DNA of 64,000 nt from Cyclobacteriaceae bacterium (GCA_016787565.1 JAEUUG010000018.1:233375-297374), one strand, 5' to 3'. Shown: positions 35,801 to 45,372, counted from the first letter of the stretch. Translations and numbers: made by a program. The notes: generated from the sequence alone by a model not told the origin.

Positions 35801-36343
35801 ATGGCTGTTAAAATCAGACTGGCCCGCAGAGGCCGTAAAAAACTGGCGATGTACGATGTAGTCGTAGCTGACGCCAGAGCACCACGCGATGGTCGCTTTA
35901 TTGAGAAGATCGGGACATATAATCCCCTGACTAACCCTGCTACTATTGACCTGAATGACCAAAAGGCATTTCAGTGGTTGATGAATGGAGCGCAACCCAC
36001 CGATACAGTAAAAGCTATGCTTTCATATCGTGGGATCATGATGAAAAAACATTTGCAAATTGGTGTAATCAAGGGTGCTATGACCCAGGATCAGGCTGAC
36101 AGCAAATTGGCAGAATGGATTAAAGCTAAAGAATCAAAAATTCAGACAAAGGTTGATTCCCTGGCTAAATCCAAAGCTGATGCAGCCAAAGCCCGCAAAG
36201 AAGCAGAAACTAAAATCAAAGAAGCACGCGCTGAAGCTATCCGCAAAAAGGCCGAAGTTGCAGCTGCTGTTCCTGCTGAACCGGTTGCCGAAACCAGCGA
36301 AGGTGAAGCCCCTGCAGCTGAGGCTACTGAAACACAAGCTTAA
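35801..36343 (+). CDS. rpsP: Ribosomal protein bS16 with a long C-terminal extension
   Basis: bS16 is a small-subunit assembly protein. The first 90 or so residues are the standard core ([32 protein letters not shown], then [25 protein letters not shown] and [16 protein letters not shown]). The 180-residue product is twice the E. coli length: residues from about 105 form a charged helix rich in Lys, Ala and Glu ([19 protein letters not shown]), then a low-complexity Ala/Pro/Glu tail. Such tails are common in Bacteroidota S16. It heads the usual rpsP-rimM-trmD-rplS order, but a strong terminator separates it from rimM. Confidence 0.97.
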   Translation: MAVKIRLARRGRKKLAMYDVVVADARAPRDGRFIEKIGTYNPLTNPATIDLNDQKAFQWLMNGAQPTDTVKAMLSYRGIMMKKHLQIGVIKGAMTQDQADSKLAEWIKAKESKIQTKVDSLAKSKADAAKARKEAETKIKEARAEAIRKKAEVAAAVPAEPVAETSEGEAPAAEATETQA

Positions 36344-36361
36344 TCTTTCAAATCAGTATTC

Positions 36362-36400
36362 AATGCCAATGCGCGAAACCGCATTGGCATTTTTATTTTA
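36362..36400 (+). terminator. Terminator between rpsP and rimM
   Basis: Twelve-base-pair stem (AATGCCAATGCG with CGCATTGGCATT, 36362-36373 and 36380-36391), six-base loop, then TTTATTTTA. It would limit read-through from the highly expressed rpsP into rimM and trmD. Confidence 0.85.
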
Positions 36401-36423
36401 TACGGCATTATATTTTGTTAGGT

Positions 36424-36939
36424 ATGAACCATGAATCGTTTTACAAAATTGGCCTAGTGATGAAACCCCACGGACTAAAAGGGGAAGTAACTGTTTCGAT
36501 TGACAAAGATTGTCCAAATGACTTTGCTTCTCTGCAAACTATTTTCCTCCAAAAGGGATCGCAGTTTGTGCCCTACTTTATCGAGTCCATCTCCCTGAAA
36601 GGAGATAAAGCATTTGTAAAGTTCGAAGACGTCAATAACCCGGAAACAGCCACACAGATATCGAAGCATGCTATTTATCTTCCGATGAAAGAACGACCCA
36701 AGCTAGTGCGGGGAGAATTTTACGATGATGAAATTATTGGCTTTACAGTAACAGACGAAACTTCCGGATTGATTGGAAAGGTGGTTGAGATTGTCCACTC
36801 AGGTCCGAATAAATTATTAGCGATTGATAACCAGGGCAAAGAGGTACTCATACCGATTAACGGGCCTTTTATAACACGCATCACTAAAATCAGAAGCGAA
36901 ATTATCGTCAGCCTTCCGGAAGGATTTTTGGATATTTGA
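36424..36939 (+). CDS. rimM: 16S rRNA processing/ribosome maturation protein RimM
   Basis: RimM binds S19 and helps mature the 30S head. The 171-residue protein has the N-terminal beta-barrel start [17 protein letters not shown] (the family G.....HG.KGE.. motif) and the C-terminal PRC-barrel ([45 protein letters not shown]). The frame can be read from a TTG at 36415, but ATG 36424 fits the family start. It ends two bases before the trmD ATG, so the two are co-translated from one message. Confidence 0.93.
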   Translation: MNHESFYKIGLVMKPHGLKGEVTVSIDKDCPNDFASLQTIFLQKGSQFVPYFIESISLKGDKAFVKFEDVNNPETATQISKHAIYLPMKERPKLVRGEFYDDEIIGFTVTDETSGLIGKVVEIVHSGPNKLLAIDNQGKEVLIPINGPFITRITKIRSEIIVSLPEGFLDI

Positions 36940-36941
36940 CT

Positions 36942-37631
36942 ATGCACATTGATATCATCACTTGCCTGCCCCGGCTGATTGAAAGTCCATTTTCGGATTC
37001 CATCCTAAAACGGGCTCAAACGAAAGGGATTGTTACTGTAAACATCATCGATCTAAGAGCGTATGCTCAGGACAAGCATAAATCCGTAGATGATTACGCC
37101 TATGGGGGTGGTGCAGGTATGGTGATGATGATAGAACCTATCGACCGATGTATCTCAGACCTGAAATCGAGGCGCCAGTATGATGAGGTAATCTATATGA
37201 GTCCGGATGGCCAATTGTTTAATCAATCTATCGCTAATGAACTCAGCATGAAAAACAACCTGATCATCTTGTGCGGGCATTACAAAGGCGTTGATGAGCG
37301 GGTGCGCGAACACCTCATTACACGCGAAATTAGTATTGGGGACTTTGTTCTGTCCGGGGGAGAATTAGCAGCTGCTGTAGTTTCCGATGCCATAATCCGT
37401 CTAATTCCCGGTGTCTTGTCAGACGAGACATCTGCCCTTAGTGATTCCTTTCAGGACAACCTGATTGCTCCACCGGTTTACAGCCGGCCGGCTGAATATA
37501 AGGGTTGGAAAGTCCCAGATGTTCTCCTGTCCGGCCATCAGGCCAAAATTGAACAATGGAAACTGGAAAAAGCAATTGAAAGAACCCAAAGCCGAAGGCC
37601 CAATCTGTTAAAAAACAATACGCCTGAGTAA
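36942..37631 (+). CDS. trmD: tRNA (guanine-37-N1)-methyltransferase
   Basis: TrmD makes m1G37 next to the anticodon, preventing +1 frameshifts; it is essential in most bacteria. The 229-residue protein starts [20 protein letters not shown] (the usual MxIDIITLFPE block) and has [49 protein letters not shown] (trefoil-knot SAM site) and [30 protein letters not shown] at the end. The motif order matches SPOUT-class TrmD. The ATG follows the rimM stop by two bases. The rplS gene is 110 bp downstream with its own -7 box. Confidence 0.97.
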   Translation: MHIDIITCLPRLIESPFSDSILKRAQTKGIVTVNIIDLRAYAQDKHKSVDDYAYGGGAGMVMMIEPIDRCISDLKSRRQYDEVIYMSPDGQLFNQSIANELSMKNNLIILCGHYKGVDERVREHLITREISIGDFVLSGGELAAAVVSDAIIRLIPGVLSDETSALSDSFQDNLIAPPVYSRPAEYKGWKVPDVLLSGHQAKIEQWKLEKAIERTQSRRPNLLKNNTPE

Positions 37632-37707
37632 AAATAGCAGAAATGAAGTACTGGGGGCTTTTTTCAAACATTCCTAATCTTGACTTCTAAATTCTAAAAT
37701 CTTTCCC

Positions 37708-37715
37708 TACATTTG
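37708..37715 (+). promoter_or_regulatory. -7 promoter box of rplS
   Basis: TACATTTG, exact TAnnTTTG match, 26 bp before the ATG at 37742. The nearest TTG (37680-37682) is at a longer than usual distance (25 bases). Confidence 0.55.
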
Positions 37716-37741
37716 CAGTCCATTTTCAAAACCATCGAGTT

Positions 37742-38095
37742 ATGGCCGACTTAATTAAACTAGTAGAACAGGAATTTGCTACCGTGCGTCAATCTCTCCC
37801 AAGCTTTAAGCCTGGCGATACCGTGAATGTTCACGTAAAAATAAAAGAAGGTAATAAAGAGCGTATTCAGCAGTTTCAGGGAACTGTTATTCAGCGCAAA
37901 AACCCGGGAACAAACGGTGAAACATTTACCGTTAGAAAAGTCTCTAATGGCGTTGGTGTTGAAAGAATTTTCCCGCTTGTGTCTCCAACAATCGACAAGA
38001 TTGAAGTTATGAAGCAAGGTAAGGTTCGCAGAGCCAAACTGTACTACATGAAGGGCCGTCATGGAAAAGCAGCACGTATTAAAGAGAAAGTATAA
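37742..38095 (+). CDS. rplS: Ribosomal protein bL19
   Basis: bL19 lies at the 30S-50S interface of the large subunit. The 117-residue length is standard. The sequence carries the family blocks [52 protein letters not shown] and [24 protein letters not shown]. It is the last gene of the rpsP-rimM-trmD-rplS cluster but has its own promoter box and a strong terminator, so it can be expressed separately at ribosomal levels. Confidence 0.98.
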   Translation: MADLIKLVEQEFATVRQSLPSFKPGDTVNVHVKIKEGNKERIQQFQGTVIQRKNPGTNGETFTVRKVSNGVGVERIFPLVSPTIDKIEVMKQGKVRRAKLYYMKGRHGKAARIKEKV

Positions 38096-38115
38096 TTGAG
38101 ATAATTTAACACTTG

Positions 38116-38147
38116 AAAAATCCACCCCAACAGGTGGATTTTTCTTT
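38116..38147 (+). terminator. Terminator after rplS
   Basis: Eleven-base-pair stem AAAAATCCACC/GGTGGATTTTT (38116-38126 with 38133-38143), six-base loop CCAACA, T-rich tail. Confidence 0.9.
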
Positions 38148-38224
38148 TGTAAACACTTTAAAATTTCATTAATACAGCCTGAAAATGGGCTTTTTTACCG
38201 ATTAGCACAGTATTAAATAATTAA

Positions 38225-38232
38225 TAACTTTG
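38225..38232 (+). promoter_or_regulatory. -7 promoter box of accD
   Basis: TAACTTTG, exact match. TTA at 38202-38204 (20 bases upstream) could stand in for TTG at -33. The leader to the ATG at 38294 is about 55 nt. Confidence 0.6.
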
Positions 38233-38293
38233 TCACCTTCTTGGGAAGCAAGCCGGATTTTCTTGATCCGTCTTCAATTTTAATTTTTTTACT

Positions 38294-39136
38294 ATGGCCT
38301 GGTTTAAACGCAGCGATAAAGGAATATTAACACCCACAGAATCAAAACGTGAAGTCCCTGACGGGCTTTGGTTCAAATCGCCAGCAGGCAAAATTGTACA
38401 TACCCGTGAGTTAAAAAATAATGCATACGTTGTTCCCGAAGAAGACTTCCACGTCCGAATTGGTTCTGAAGAATATTTTGAAGTGCTCTTCGATAATAAT
38501 GCGTTTACAGAACTCGATGAAAACATGGAGTCGGCAGATCCACTGAAATTCAAAGACACCAAACAATACCCCAAGCGCATTAAAGAAACACAGGAGAAAA
38601 CAAGCTTGAAAGATGCTGTTCGAACAGCCTACGGAAAAATGAATGGGCTGGATATTACCATTGCCTGTATGGATTTTAGTTTCATTGGCGGCTCTATGGG
38701 GTCTGTTGTTGGTGAAAAAATTGCGCGTGCAATGGACCATAGCCTGAAGCATAATAAACCCTTTCTCATGATTTCGCGCTCAGGCGGAGCACGCATGATG
38801 GAAGCCGGACTTTCACTGATGCAAATGGCAAAAACATCGGCCAAAATTGCCTTACTGGATCAGGCCAAAATACCCTACATATCATTACTGACTGATCCAA
38901 CCACCGGGGGCGTTACAGCATCCTATGCCATGTTAGGAGATTTTAACATTGCAGAACCTGGTGCATTGATCGGCTTTGCAGGTCCTCGTGTAATCCGGGA
39001 GACTATTGGCAAGGATTTGCCCAAAGGCTTTCAGAGTGCAGAGTTTGTGTTGGAACATGGCTTCCTTGATTTTATTGTTGACCGAAGGAATTTGAAAAGC
39101 AGACTCAGCACGCTATTGAAGATGCTTCAAAATTAA
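38294..39136 (+). CDS. accD: Acetyl-CoA carboxylase carboxyltransferase beta subunit, zinc-finger ligands absent
   Basis: AccD with AccA transfers carboxyl from biotin to acetyl-CoA, giving malonyl-CoA for fatty acid synthesis. The 280-residue protein starts [11 protein letters not shown] and contains the crotonase-fold blocks [57 protein letters not shown] and [15 protein letters not shown]. The N-terminal domain is present, but the four zinc-binding cysteines found in E. coli are Ser29, Gly32, Val47 and Glu50 ([19 protein letters not shown]). From memory the same loss is seen across Bacteroidota AccD, so it is a lineage feature rather than damage. accA is not in the window. Confidence 0.96.
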   Translation: MAWFKRSDKGILTPTESKREVPDGLWFKSPAGKIVHTRELKNNAYVVPEEDFHVRIGSEEYFEVLFDNNAFTELDENMESADPLKFKDTKQYPKRIKETQEKTSLKDAVRTAYGKMNGLDITIACMDFSFIGGSMGSVVGEKIARAMDHSLKHNKPFLMISRSGGARMMEAGLSLMQMAKTSAKIALLDQAKIPYISLLTDPTTGGVTASYAMLGDFNIAEPGALIGFAGPRVIRETIGKDLPKGFQSAEFVLEHGFLDFIVDRRNLKSRLSTLLKMLQN

Positions 39137-39157
39137 ATCTAAGACGAAATCCTTTTT

Positions 39158-39661
39158 TCACTTCGGAAATTTATCCAGCGGAAATTGCAGTAACACGTGT
39201 TGCAGTACTTCCAGATCAACATTTGTTCCTGAGATGTTGAGAAAAAAACGATTACAGATACCCAGCAAAATCTGAGAGTCCTTATTCCGATGACGGTAGG
39301 ATTCCCATCCCGTACAATTCTTCATCGCAATAGGACGAAAAACTAAGGTGTCGGTTTCAATCCTGCTTTCATCACTCCACTTGCGCATAGCTTGATTGTA
39401 CATGATTGGAGCATCATTGAAATCAAAAAGCAATATCTTGATAGATTTATTCCCGGAAACAAAATTTCTTTCGCAGAGCGAATAAGAAATAGTTCCCAGC
39501 TTAGTTAAAACACTTTTTGCATCCCCATCCGGATAATATCCTTTTATTTTTGCCGGTATCAGTTGCATCATTTTCTTGGAAGACATTGTTCGCTCATCAG
39601 ACTGCGAAATGGCTTGTTCCCAAAAGCATAATAGTGATGCTATAATGATTAACCGGCTCAT
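39158..39661 (-). CDS. Exported protein of unknown function, coupled to hemE
   Basis: The 167-residue product has a signal peptide ([20 protein letters not shown], cleavage near residue 20). The mature part is a small soluble domain with [46 protein letters not shown] and a cysteine pair ([15 protein letters not shown]). I do not recognise the family. Its ATG overlaps the hemE stop by four bases (ATGA), so it is almost certainly translated with hemE. The LLFDFNDAP and [17 protein letters not shown] blocks recall small exported proteins of Bacteroidota, but that is only an impression. Confidence 0.75.
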   Translation of the reverse strand: MSRLIIIASLLCFWEQAISQSDERTMSSKKMMQLIPAKIKGYYPDGDAKSVLTKLGTISYSLCERNFVSGNKSIKILLFDFNDAPIMYNQAMRKWSDESRIETDTLVFRPIAMKNCTGWESYRHRNKDSQILLGICNRFFLNISGTNVDLEVLQHVLLQFPLDKFPK

Positions 39662-40701
39662 CCTGCTTTCAGGCGCATGGAAACGCTGTATTCTTTTACT
39701 GTATCAATGAAACACCTAACCTTGTCTACTTCAATATCAGGATAAAGACCATGCCCAAGGTTGGCAATATGTTTCTGCGAGCCAAATTCATCCAGCATTC
39801 TTTTCGTTTCCCTTTTAACATCATCAAGTGATCCGTATAATGCACAAGGATCAAGATTACCTTGCAACACCTTATCTGGCATTTGTATTCTTGATTCTGC
39901 TATTCCCATATTCCAGTCCAGGCCTACCACATTACAGGGTAGCATGTTCATTTCAGGCCTTGCAAAAAATGCACCTTTTGCAAAAACAATTGTCGGTACC
40001 TCTTGAATAGCATCACAAATTTTACGGATGTATGGCAACGAAAATTCTCGATACTGTGCTGGGCTCAAGATACCGGCCCACGAATCAAAAACCTGAACAA
40101 TATCCGCTCCTGCGTGTATCTGAGCTTTCAAATAGTGAATTGTGCTTTGCGCTATCATCTCCAGCAACTGATGTGAAAACACTGGTTGAGTATACAATAC
40201 TTTCTTGGCTCGACTAAAGGTTTTACTTCCGCCACCTTCGATCATATAGGAGAATATCGTCCACGGAGCACCAGCGAAACCAATTAATGGAACACGGCCA
40301 TTGAGTTCATGTTTCGTTAACGAAATAGCATCTGTCACATAACGCAACTCATCAGGGCTGGCTACATGCAACCTCTTTATATCCGCGGCACTGGATATTC
40401 GATTTGGAAAAACAGGTCCTTTGTTTTCCTCCATCTCATAATTCAATCCCATGGCTTCGGGTATAACAAGGATATCAGAGAAAATAATAGCCGCATCAAC
40501 CCCCAGAATATCAACAGGCTGTAGCGTAACCTCCGCTGCAAGTTCAGGCGTTTTAACCAATGTTTTAAAATCTCTAGCTGCTTCCCTTACTTTCCTGTAT
40601 TCAGGCAATATTCTTCCTGCCTGTCGCATCAGCCACACCGGTGTACGCTCCGTTTCTTTCCCCTGGGCTGCGCGCACTAATAAATCATTTTGTAGTTGCA
40701 T
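39658..40701 (-). CDS. hemE: Uroporphyrinogen decarboxylase
   Basis: HemE removes four carboxyl groups from uroporphyrinogen III, giving coproporphyrinogen III in heme synthesis. The 347-residue protein begins [20 protein letters not shown] and contains [17 protein letters not shown] (the substrate-binding RQAGR motif), [38 protein letters not shown] and [13 protein letters not shown], with [10 protein letters not shown] near the end. Only hemE of the heme pathway is here. A terminator separates it from the ribosomal genes upstream. A CATCTTTG (40713-40706, minus), one base off the -7 form, ends four bases before the ATG. Confidence 0.97.
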   Translation of the reverse strand: MQLQNDLLVRAAQGKETERTPVWLMRQAGRILPEYRKVREAARDFKTLVKTPELAAEVTLQPVDILGVDAAIIFSDILVIPEAMGLNYEMEENKGPVFPNRISSAADIKRLHVASPDELRYVTDAISLTKHELNGRVPLIGFAGAPWTIFSYMIEGGGSKTFSRAKKVLYTQPVFSHQLLEMIAQSTIHYLKAQIHAGADIVQVFDSWAGILSPAQYREFSLPYIRKICDAIQEVPTIVFAKGAFFARPEMNMLPCNVVGLDWNMGIAESRIQMPDKVLQGNLDPCALYGSLDDVKRETKRMLDEFGSQKHIANLGHGLYPDIEVDKVRCFIDTVKEYSVSMRLKAG

Positions 40702-40753
40702 AGAACAAAGATGGTGGATGATTGATGGAAATAAATGTTTGATGTCCTTTTTC

Positions 40754-40790
40754 CAAAAACAAAAAGCCGGGAGCTTTAGAAGCTACCGGC
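40754..40790 (-). terminator. Terminator after rplU-rpmA
   Basis: On the minus strand GCCGG...CCGGC with an inner AGCTT/AAGCT stem and one mismatch (40790-40766), followed by CTTTTTGTTTTTGG. It separates the ribosomal genes from hemE. Confidence 0.8.
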
Positions 40791-40818
40791 CTTCGATAAA
40801 ATTATTGCAGACTCCTTA

Positions 40819-41082
40819 TTAAGCTTGTGCGATCGGATCAACCGATACAAACGACTTATCTTCTCTTCCTTTTTTAAAGGTCACCACACCGTTGGTCAAT
40901 GCAAAAAGCGTATGATCCTTTCCGATGCCTACGTTCTTGCCGGGATGATGTTTTGTTCCGCGCTGACGCACAATAATATTTCCGGCTACCACTTTCTGGC
41001 CACCAAAAACTTTAATGCCCAGTCGTTTGCTTTCCGATTCGCGGCCGTTCTTTACTTTACCTTCACCTTTTTTATGTGCCAT
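40819..41082 (-). CDS. rpmA: Ribosomal protein bL27
   Basis: bL27 reaches toward the peptidyl-transferase centre with its N-terminus. The 87-residue protein starts [28 protein letters not shown] and has the block [29 protein letters not shown], which is standard for the family. There is no Firmicutes-type cleaved leader. It follows rplU by 32 bp in the usual rplU-rpmA operon order. Confidence 0.98.
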   Translation of the reverse strand: MAHKKGEGKVKNGRESESKRLGIKVFGGQKVVAGNIIVRQRGTKHHPGKNVGIGKDHTLFALTNGVVTFKKGREDKSFVSVDPIAQA

Positions 41083-41114
41083 GGTTGAAAATCTCTTTAG
41101 ACGTTCTTACTTAC

Positions 41115-41423
41115 TTAACCAATGCTCTCAATTTGCACTTTCGTGAATTGCTGGCGATGTCCGTTTTTCTTGACATAGCCTTTTCTTCTTTTCTTTTTGA
41201 AGACAATCACTTTGTCACCTTTTACGTGCTCCAGTATCGTACCCGATACTTTCGCGCCTTTTACAGTAGGGGCGCCAACATCTACCTGCCCACCATTATC
41301 AATGAGTAACACGTTCTCAAAATTAACTGAGGCACCTGCTTCTCCTTCCAATTTAGGGGCATAGATATATTGATCTTTAGCCACTTTAAACTGCTTTCCG
41401 GCAATGTTTACTATTGCGTACAT
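41115..41423 (-). CDS. rplU: Ribosomal protein bL21
   Basis: bL21 is an early-binding 50S protein. The 102-residue product starts MYAIVNIAGKQFKVAKDQYIYA and contains NVLLIDNGGQVDVGAPTVKGAKV and the basic KKKRRKGYVKKNGHRQQFTKVQI end, all typical. The frame is open upstream to 41447, but that extension runs through the -7 box, and ATG 41423 gives the exact family start. It is the first gene of the rplU-rpmA operon. Confidence 0.97.
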   Translation of the reverse strand: MYAIVNIAGKQFKVAKDQYIYAPKLEGEAGASVNFENVLLIDNGGQVDVGAPTVKGAKVSGTILEHVKGDKVIVFKKKRRKGYVKKNGHRQQFTKVQIESIG

Positions 41424-41444
41424 AATTTTCAAAAAATAGGACTG

Positions 41445-41452
41445 CAAAGGTA
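41445..41452 (-). promoter_or_regulatory. -7 promoter box of rplU-rpmA
   Basis: On the minus strand TACCTTTG, an exact TAnnTTTG match, 21 bp before the rplU ATG. A CTG (41473-41471) lies 18 bases upstream, where TTG would be expected. Confidence 0.6.
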
Positions 41453-41621
41453 GAAAAAGATTCCAGATATCAGCGTGGTGGATTTAATAATTTTGCCCTG
41501 AAGGCGAATTTCCGGCCGAAATCAGGATCGAAAATTTTTTTTCAAAAAATTCATTGCGTTTTTCAACTGAAATCTAACACGAAAGAAGCGCCACTAAGGG
41601 GTTATTTTACAGGAACTTATC

Positions 41622-41652
41622 TTTCCACAAAGCATCAACAAGATTTCCACAA
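41622..41652 (+). repeat. Direct repeats TTTCCACAA upstream of nrdB (DnaA-box-like)
   Basis: Two copies of TTTCCACAA at 41622-41630 and 41644-41652 are 22 bp apart, about two helical turns. Each resembles a DnaA box (TTATCCACA) with two mismatches. They lie 29-59 bp upstream of the -33 element of the nrdB promoter. E. coli nrdAB is known to be regulated through DnaA boxes, which makes the position suggestive. Confidence 0.5.
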
Positions 41653-41680
41653 TCCTCAAAATTGACCCAAAAATGCAGTT

Positions 41681-41710
41681 TTGATTTCTTAAACCATTCT
41701 GTTTCATTTG
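41681..41710 (+). promoter_or_regulatory. Promoter of nrdB-nrdA
   Basis: TTG (41681-41683), 19 bases, TTCATTTG (41703-41710), seven of eight bases of the -7 form, with the same spacing as the rpsP promoter. It implies a leader of about 130 nt before the ATG at 41849. Confidence 0.65.
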
Positions 41711-41785
41711 TACACTTGACGCTGACCGAAGCAGAAATCCAATCTGCTTCTTCAAAGCAAAACAAGAAATTTTATGAAGATAAAT

Positions 41786-41841
41786 CAGGTAAGGCAAAAG
41801 CCATTACCTGTATTGATATTTGGTTAAAACCCTTAAAACCC
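41786..41841 (+). promoter_or_regulatory. Structured leader of nrdB: hairpin and tandem 9-mers
   Basis: CAGGTAAGGC pairs with GCC-A-TTACCTG (41786-41795 with 41800-41810, one bulge, AAAA loop). Fifteen bases later two tandem copies of TTAAAACCC (41824-41832, 41833-41841) end seven bases before the nrdB ATG. No T run follows the hairpin, so it is not a terminator. No known riboswitch class was recognised. The 41448-41848 gap holds only this and the elements listed separately. Confidence 0.4.
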
Positions 41842-41848
41842 TTAACGC

Positions 41849-42838
41849 ATGAGCCAATCCGTACGCGAAGAGCCTATTCTCAAAGAAAACAAAGACCGTT
41901 TTGTCCTCTTCCCGATCCGTCAACATGATATCTGGAAATTTTATAAGCAGGCCGAGGCAAGTTTCTGGACAGCCGAAGAAATTGATCTGAGTCAGGACCT
42001 GACAGACTGGGCTAACCTGAACGATGGTGAGCGGCATTTCATTACCCACGTGCTGGCATTCTTTGCTGCCAGCGATGGTATCGTAAATGAGAATCTGGCC
42101 GAGCACTTTGTGGGCGAAGTTCAATACACAGAAGCTAAATTTTTCTACGGCTTTCAGATCGCCATTGAGAACATCCATTCAGAAACTTATTCGCTGTTGA
42201 TCGATACGTACGTAAAAGATCCAAAAGAGAAAGACAAACTTTTTCACGCCATTGAAACGATGGATTGCGTGAAGAAAAAAGCGGACTGGGCGTTGCGCTG
42301 GATTGATCAGGGAAATTTTCAGGAACGTCTTATTGCTTTTGCTGCCGTTGAGGGAATTTTCTTCTCCGGTTCGTTCTGTTCTATTTTTTGGCTCAAGAAA
42401 CGCGGCCTGATGCCTGGCCTGACATTCTCCAATGAATTGATTTCCCGCGATGAAGGACTGCATTGCGACTTCGCCTGTCACCTTTACACCCAGCACGTTG
42501 TGAACAAGATGCCGGAAGATAAAGTGATCGAGATCATTAAAGATGCTGTAGAAATCGAAAAAGAGTTTGTGACCGATGCCATTCCGGTAAACCTTATCGG
42601 GATGAATGCCCCGCAGATGCGTCAGTACATTGAATTTGTTGCCGATCGGTTACTCAACGAACTCATCGGAAAGAAAATTTACAATGCTACCAATCCGTTC
42701 GACTTCATGGATATGATTTCGCTTCGCGGAAAAACCAACTTCTTCGAGAAGCGCGTGGCTGAATATCAAAAAGCAGGCGTGATGAAGAGTATGGAAAAAG
42801 AAACTGCTCCGAAATTTTCACTGAACGAAGATTTTTAA
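41849..42838 (+). CDS. nrdB: Ribonucleotide reductase class I, beta subunit (eukaryote-like)
   Basis: NrdB generates the tyrosyl radical that NrdA uses to reduce ribonucleotides. The 329-residue protein has the di-iron ligands Asp76, Glu107, His110, Glu168, Glu202 and His205 and the radical tyrosine Tyr114 (in ENIHSETYS). The sequence is strikingly close to animal R2: for example [44 protein letters not shown] and [20 protein letters not shown] have near-identical counterparts there. No ATP-cone is fused to it, unlike some Bacteroidota NrdB proteins. It precedes nrdA by 48 bp, the reverse of the E. coli order. Confidence 0.97.
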   Translation: MSQSVREEPILKENKDRFVLFPIRQHDIWKFYKQAEASFWTAEEIDLSQDLTDWANLNDGERHFITHVLAFFAASDGIVNENLAEHFVGEVQYTEAKFFYGFQIAIENIHSETYSLLIDTYVKDPKEKDKLFHAIETMDCVKKKADWALRWIDQGNFQERLIAFAAVEGIFFSGSFCSIFWLKKRGLMPGLTFSNELISRDEGLHCDFACHLYTQHVVNKMPEDKVIEIIKDAVEIEKEFVTDAIPVNLIGMNAPQMRQYIEFVADRLLNELIGKKIYNATNPFDFMDMISLRGKTNFFEKRVAEYQKAGVMKSMEKETAPKFSLNEDF

Positions 42839-42886
42839 TTACATTCAAAAACATTTTTTAAACTTTTTAAACAACCCTATCAAGAC

Positions 42887-45352
42887 ATGCTGGTAATCAA
42901 ACGTGACGGACACCGTGAGTCCGTAAAATTCGACAAGATCACCGCTCGAATTGAAAAGCTTTGCTACGGTCTGGACCCCAAGCACATCAACCCGGTAGAA
43001 GTAGCCATGAAGGTGATCAATGGCCTCTACGATGGTGTTACGACCATAGAACTTGATAACCTGGCCGCTGAAATTGCTGCGAGCATGACTACCCGTCATC
43101 CGGATTTTGCACGGTTAGCGGCACGTCTGGCTATTTCAAACCTCCACAAAGTAACAAGCAAGTCCTTCTCCAACACGATGAAGCGGCTGTATACGTATGT
43201 GGATCCTAAAACCGGACAGAACGCTCCGCTCATTTCCAAGGAAACCTGGAAAGTAGTTAAAGATCACGCTGCCGAACTGGATGAAGCCATCATTTACGAT
43301 CGTGATTTTGGTTACGACTATTTCGGTTTCAAAACACTGGAACGTTCCTACCTGATGAAGATCGATGGCAAAAGCATCGAACGCCCGCAGCACATGATCA
43401 TGCGCGTAGCCGTAGGTATTCACGGTGAGGACATCCCGGCAGCCATTGAAACCTATAACCTGATGTCGGAGAAGTGGTTTACCCATGCCACACCAACATT
43501 GTTTAATGCCGGTACACCCAAGCCTCAATTATCGTCATGCTTCCTCCTCACCATGAAGGACGACAGCATTGATGGTATTTACGATACATTAAAAAATTGC
43601 GCTAAAATTTCACAGTCTGCCGGAGGCATTGGTCTCAGCATCCATAATGTTCGTGCAAAAGGTTCCTATATCAAAGGAACAGGAGGAACCTCTAATGGTA
43701 TTGTGCCCATGCTGAGAAACTTCGACATGACAGCACGCTATGTTGATCAAGGTGGTGGAAAACGCAAAGGCAGCTTTGCGATATACCTGGAACCCTGGCA
43801 TGCCGATGTTTTTGAATTTCTTGACCTGAAGAAAAATCACGGTAAAGAAGAAATGCGTGCCCGCGATCTTTTCTACGCCATGTGGATTCCAGATCTCTTC
43901 ATGCAACGGGTGGAGAACAACGACACGTGGTCTCTCTTCTGCCCCAACGAGGCCCCCGGACTAGCCGATTGCTACGGTGAAGAGTTTGAGCGTCTCTATG
44001 AGAAATATGAAAAGGAAGGAAAATTCAGAAAACAGATAAAAGCACAAGATCTGTGGTTTGAAATTCTGGAATCACAAATTGAAACCGGAACACCCTACAT
44101 ACTTTATAAAGATGCGGCCAATAAAAAATCGAACCAGAAAAACCTCGGTACGATTAAATCGAGCAACCTGTGTACCGAAATTATGGAGTACACTTCGCCC
44201 GATGAAATTGCCGTATGTAATCTCGCTTCCATCGCCTTGCCAAAGTTTGTAACCGAAGATGGTAAGTTTGATCATCAACGCCTGTACGAAATCACGAAAG
44301 TGATCACCCGTAACCTGAATAAGGTTATTGACGTGAATTACTACCCGGTAGAAGAAGCGCGCAATTCCAACATGCGTCACCGTCCGATTGGAATTGGTGT
44401 GCAGGGATTAGCCGATGCTTTCATCTTACTGCGCATGCCGTTCGACTCTCCTGAGGCGCGTGGTCTTAACAAAGATATTTTTGAAACCATCTATTTCGCA
44501 GCCATGGAATCATCGATGGAATTAGCGAAAGAAAATGGTCCGTATGAAACATTCAAAGGATCACCGGTTTCAAAAGGCATTTTCCAATTCGATATGTGGG
44601 GTGTTACCCCAGACTCCGGACGCTGGGATTGGGAAAATCTGAAGAAAGAGGTAAAGCAAAATGGCGTTCGAAACTCCTTATTGCTGGCCCCTATGCCTAC
44701 GGCCTCTACCTCACAGATTCTGGGTAACAACGAGTGCTTTGAACCTTATACCTCCAATATCTACACGCGCAGAACATTATCGGGTGAATTCATCATCGCC
44801 AACAAGCACTTGATGAAGGACCTGATGAGCCTTGGTTTATGGAGCGAAACAATGCGACAAAAACTCATTGCCACCAATGGATCGGTAGAGCCCATCGCAG
44901 AAATTCCGCAGCACATCAAAGACATTTATAAGACCGTTTGGGAAATTTCTCAAAAATCTATCATTGATATGTCTGCTGATCGTGGTGCATACATCTGTCA
45001 ATCGCAGAGTTTGAACATTCACATCACGAACCCGAACTTTGGTAAGCTTACTTCCATGCACTTCTATGCCTGGAAGAAAGGTTTGAAAACCGGCATGTAT
45101 TACTTGCGTTCAACCGCTGCCGCGGATGCCATTAAGTTCACGCTGGATAAAACAGCTATGGATCAGCCCTACGTTGCCGAAGATTCCACTGTGAGCACAG
45201 TAGCAGAACCACAACAAGTTATACAGGCTGCGCTGGTTAACGACACACAACAAGCAATTCCCTACGCACAAGCAACCGACTATGATCAGAAGCGTGCTGA
45301 TATGGCCTGCTCACTGGATAATCCGGATGCCTGCGAAGCGTGCGGAAGCTAA
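42887..45352 (+). CDS. nrdA: Ribonucleotide reductase class I, alpha subunit (eukaryote-like)
   Basis: NrdA reduces ribonucleoside diphosphates to the deoxy forms. The 821-residue protein begins with an ATP-cone ([20 protein letters not shown], to about residue 90) that switches activity with dATP/ATP. The active site shows [18 protein letters not shown] and [13 protein letters not shown] (three catalytic cysteines and the Asn/Glu of N-x-C-x-E). GMYYLRS holds the tyrosine pair of the radical path, and the tail CEACGS has the shuttle cysteines. Long stretches match animal RRM1 almost word for word. It is co-transcribed with nrdB and followed by a terminator. Confidence 0.97.
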   Translation: MLVIKRDGHRESVKFDKITARIEKLCYGLDPKHINPVEVAMKVINGLYDGVTTIELDNLAAEIAASMTTRHPDFARLAARLAISNLHKVTSKSFSNTMKRLYTYVDPKTGQNAPLISKETWKVVKDHAAELDEAIIYDRDFGYDYFGFKTLERSYLMKIDGKSIERPQHMIMRVAVGIHGEDIPAAIETYNLMSEKWFTHATPTLFNAGTPKPQLSSCFLLTMKDDSIDGIYDTLKNCAKISQSAGGIGLSIHNVRAKGSYIKGTGGTSNGIVPMLRNFDMTARYVDQGGGKRKGSFAIYLEPWHADVFEFLDLKKNHGKEEMRARDLFYAMWIPDLFMQRVENNDTWSLFCPNEAPGLADCYGEEFERLYEKYEKEGKFRKQIKAQDLWFEILESQIETGTPYILYKDAANKKSNQKNLGTIKSSNLCTEIMEYTSPDEIAVCNLASIALPKFVTEDGKFDHQRLYEITKVITRNLNKVIDVNYYPVEEARNSNMRHRPIGIGVQGLADAFILLRMPFDSPEARGLNKDIFETIYFAAMESSMELAKENGPYETFKGSPVSKGIFQFDMWGVTPDSGRWDWENLKKEVKQNGVRNSLLLAPMPTASTSQILGNNECFEPYTSNIYTRRTLSGEFIIANKHLMKDLMSLGLWSETMRQKLIATNGSVEPIAEIPQHIKDIYKTVWEISQKSIIDMSADRGAYICQSQSLNIHITNPNFGKLTSMHFYAWKKGLKTGMYYLRSTAAADAIKFTLDKTAMDQPYVAEDSTVSTVAEPQQVIQAALVNDTQQAIPYAQATDYDQKRADMACSLDNPDACEACGS

Positions 45353-45372
45353 CCTTCACTTTAAATTGTAAC

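Noticed and set aside
41826..41848. Tandem TTAAAACCC as a telomere-like or CRISPR-like repeat
   Set aside because: Only two units; reported instead as part of the nrdB leader.
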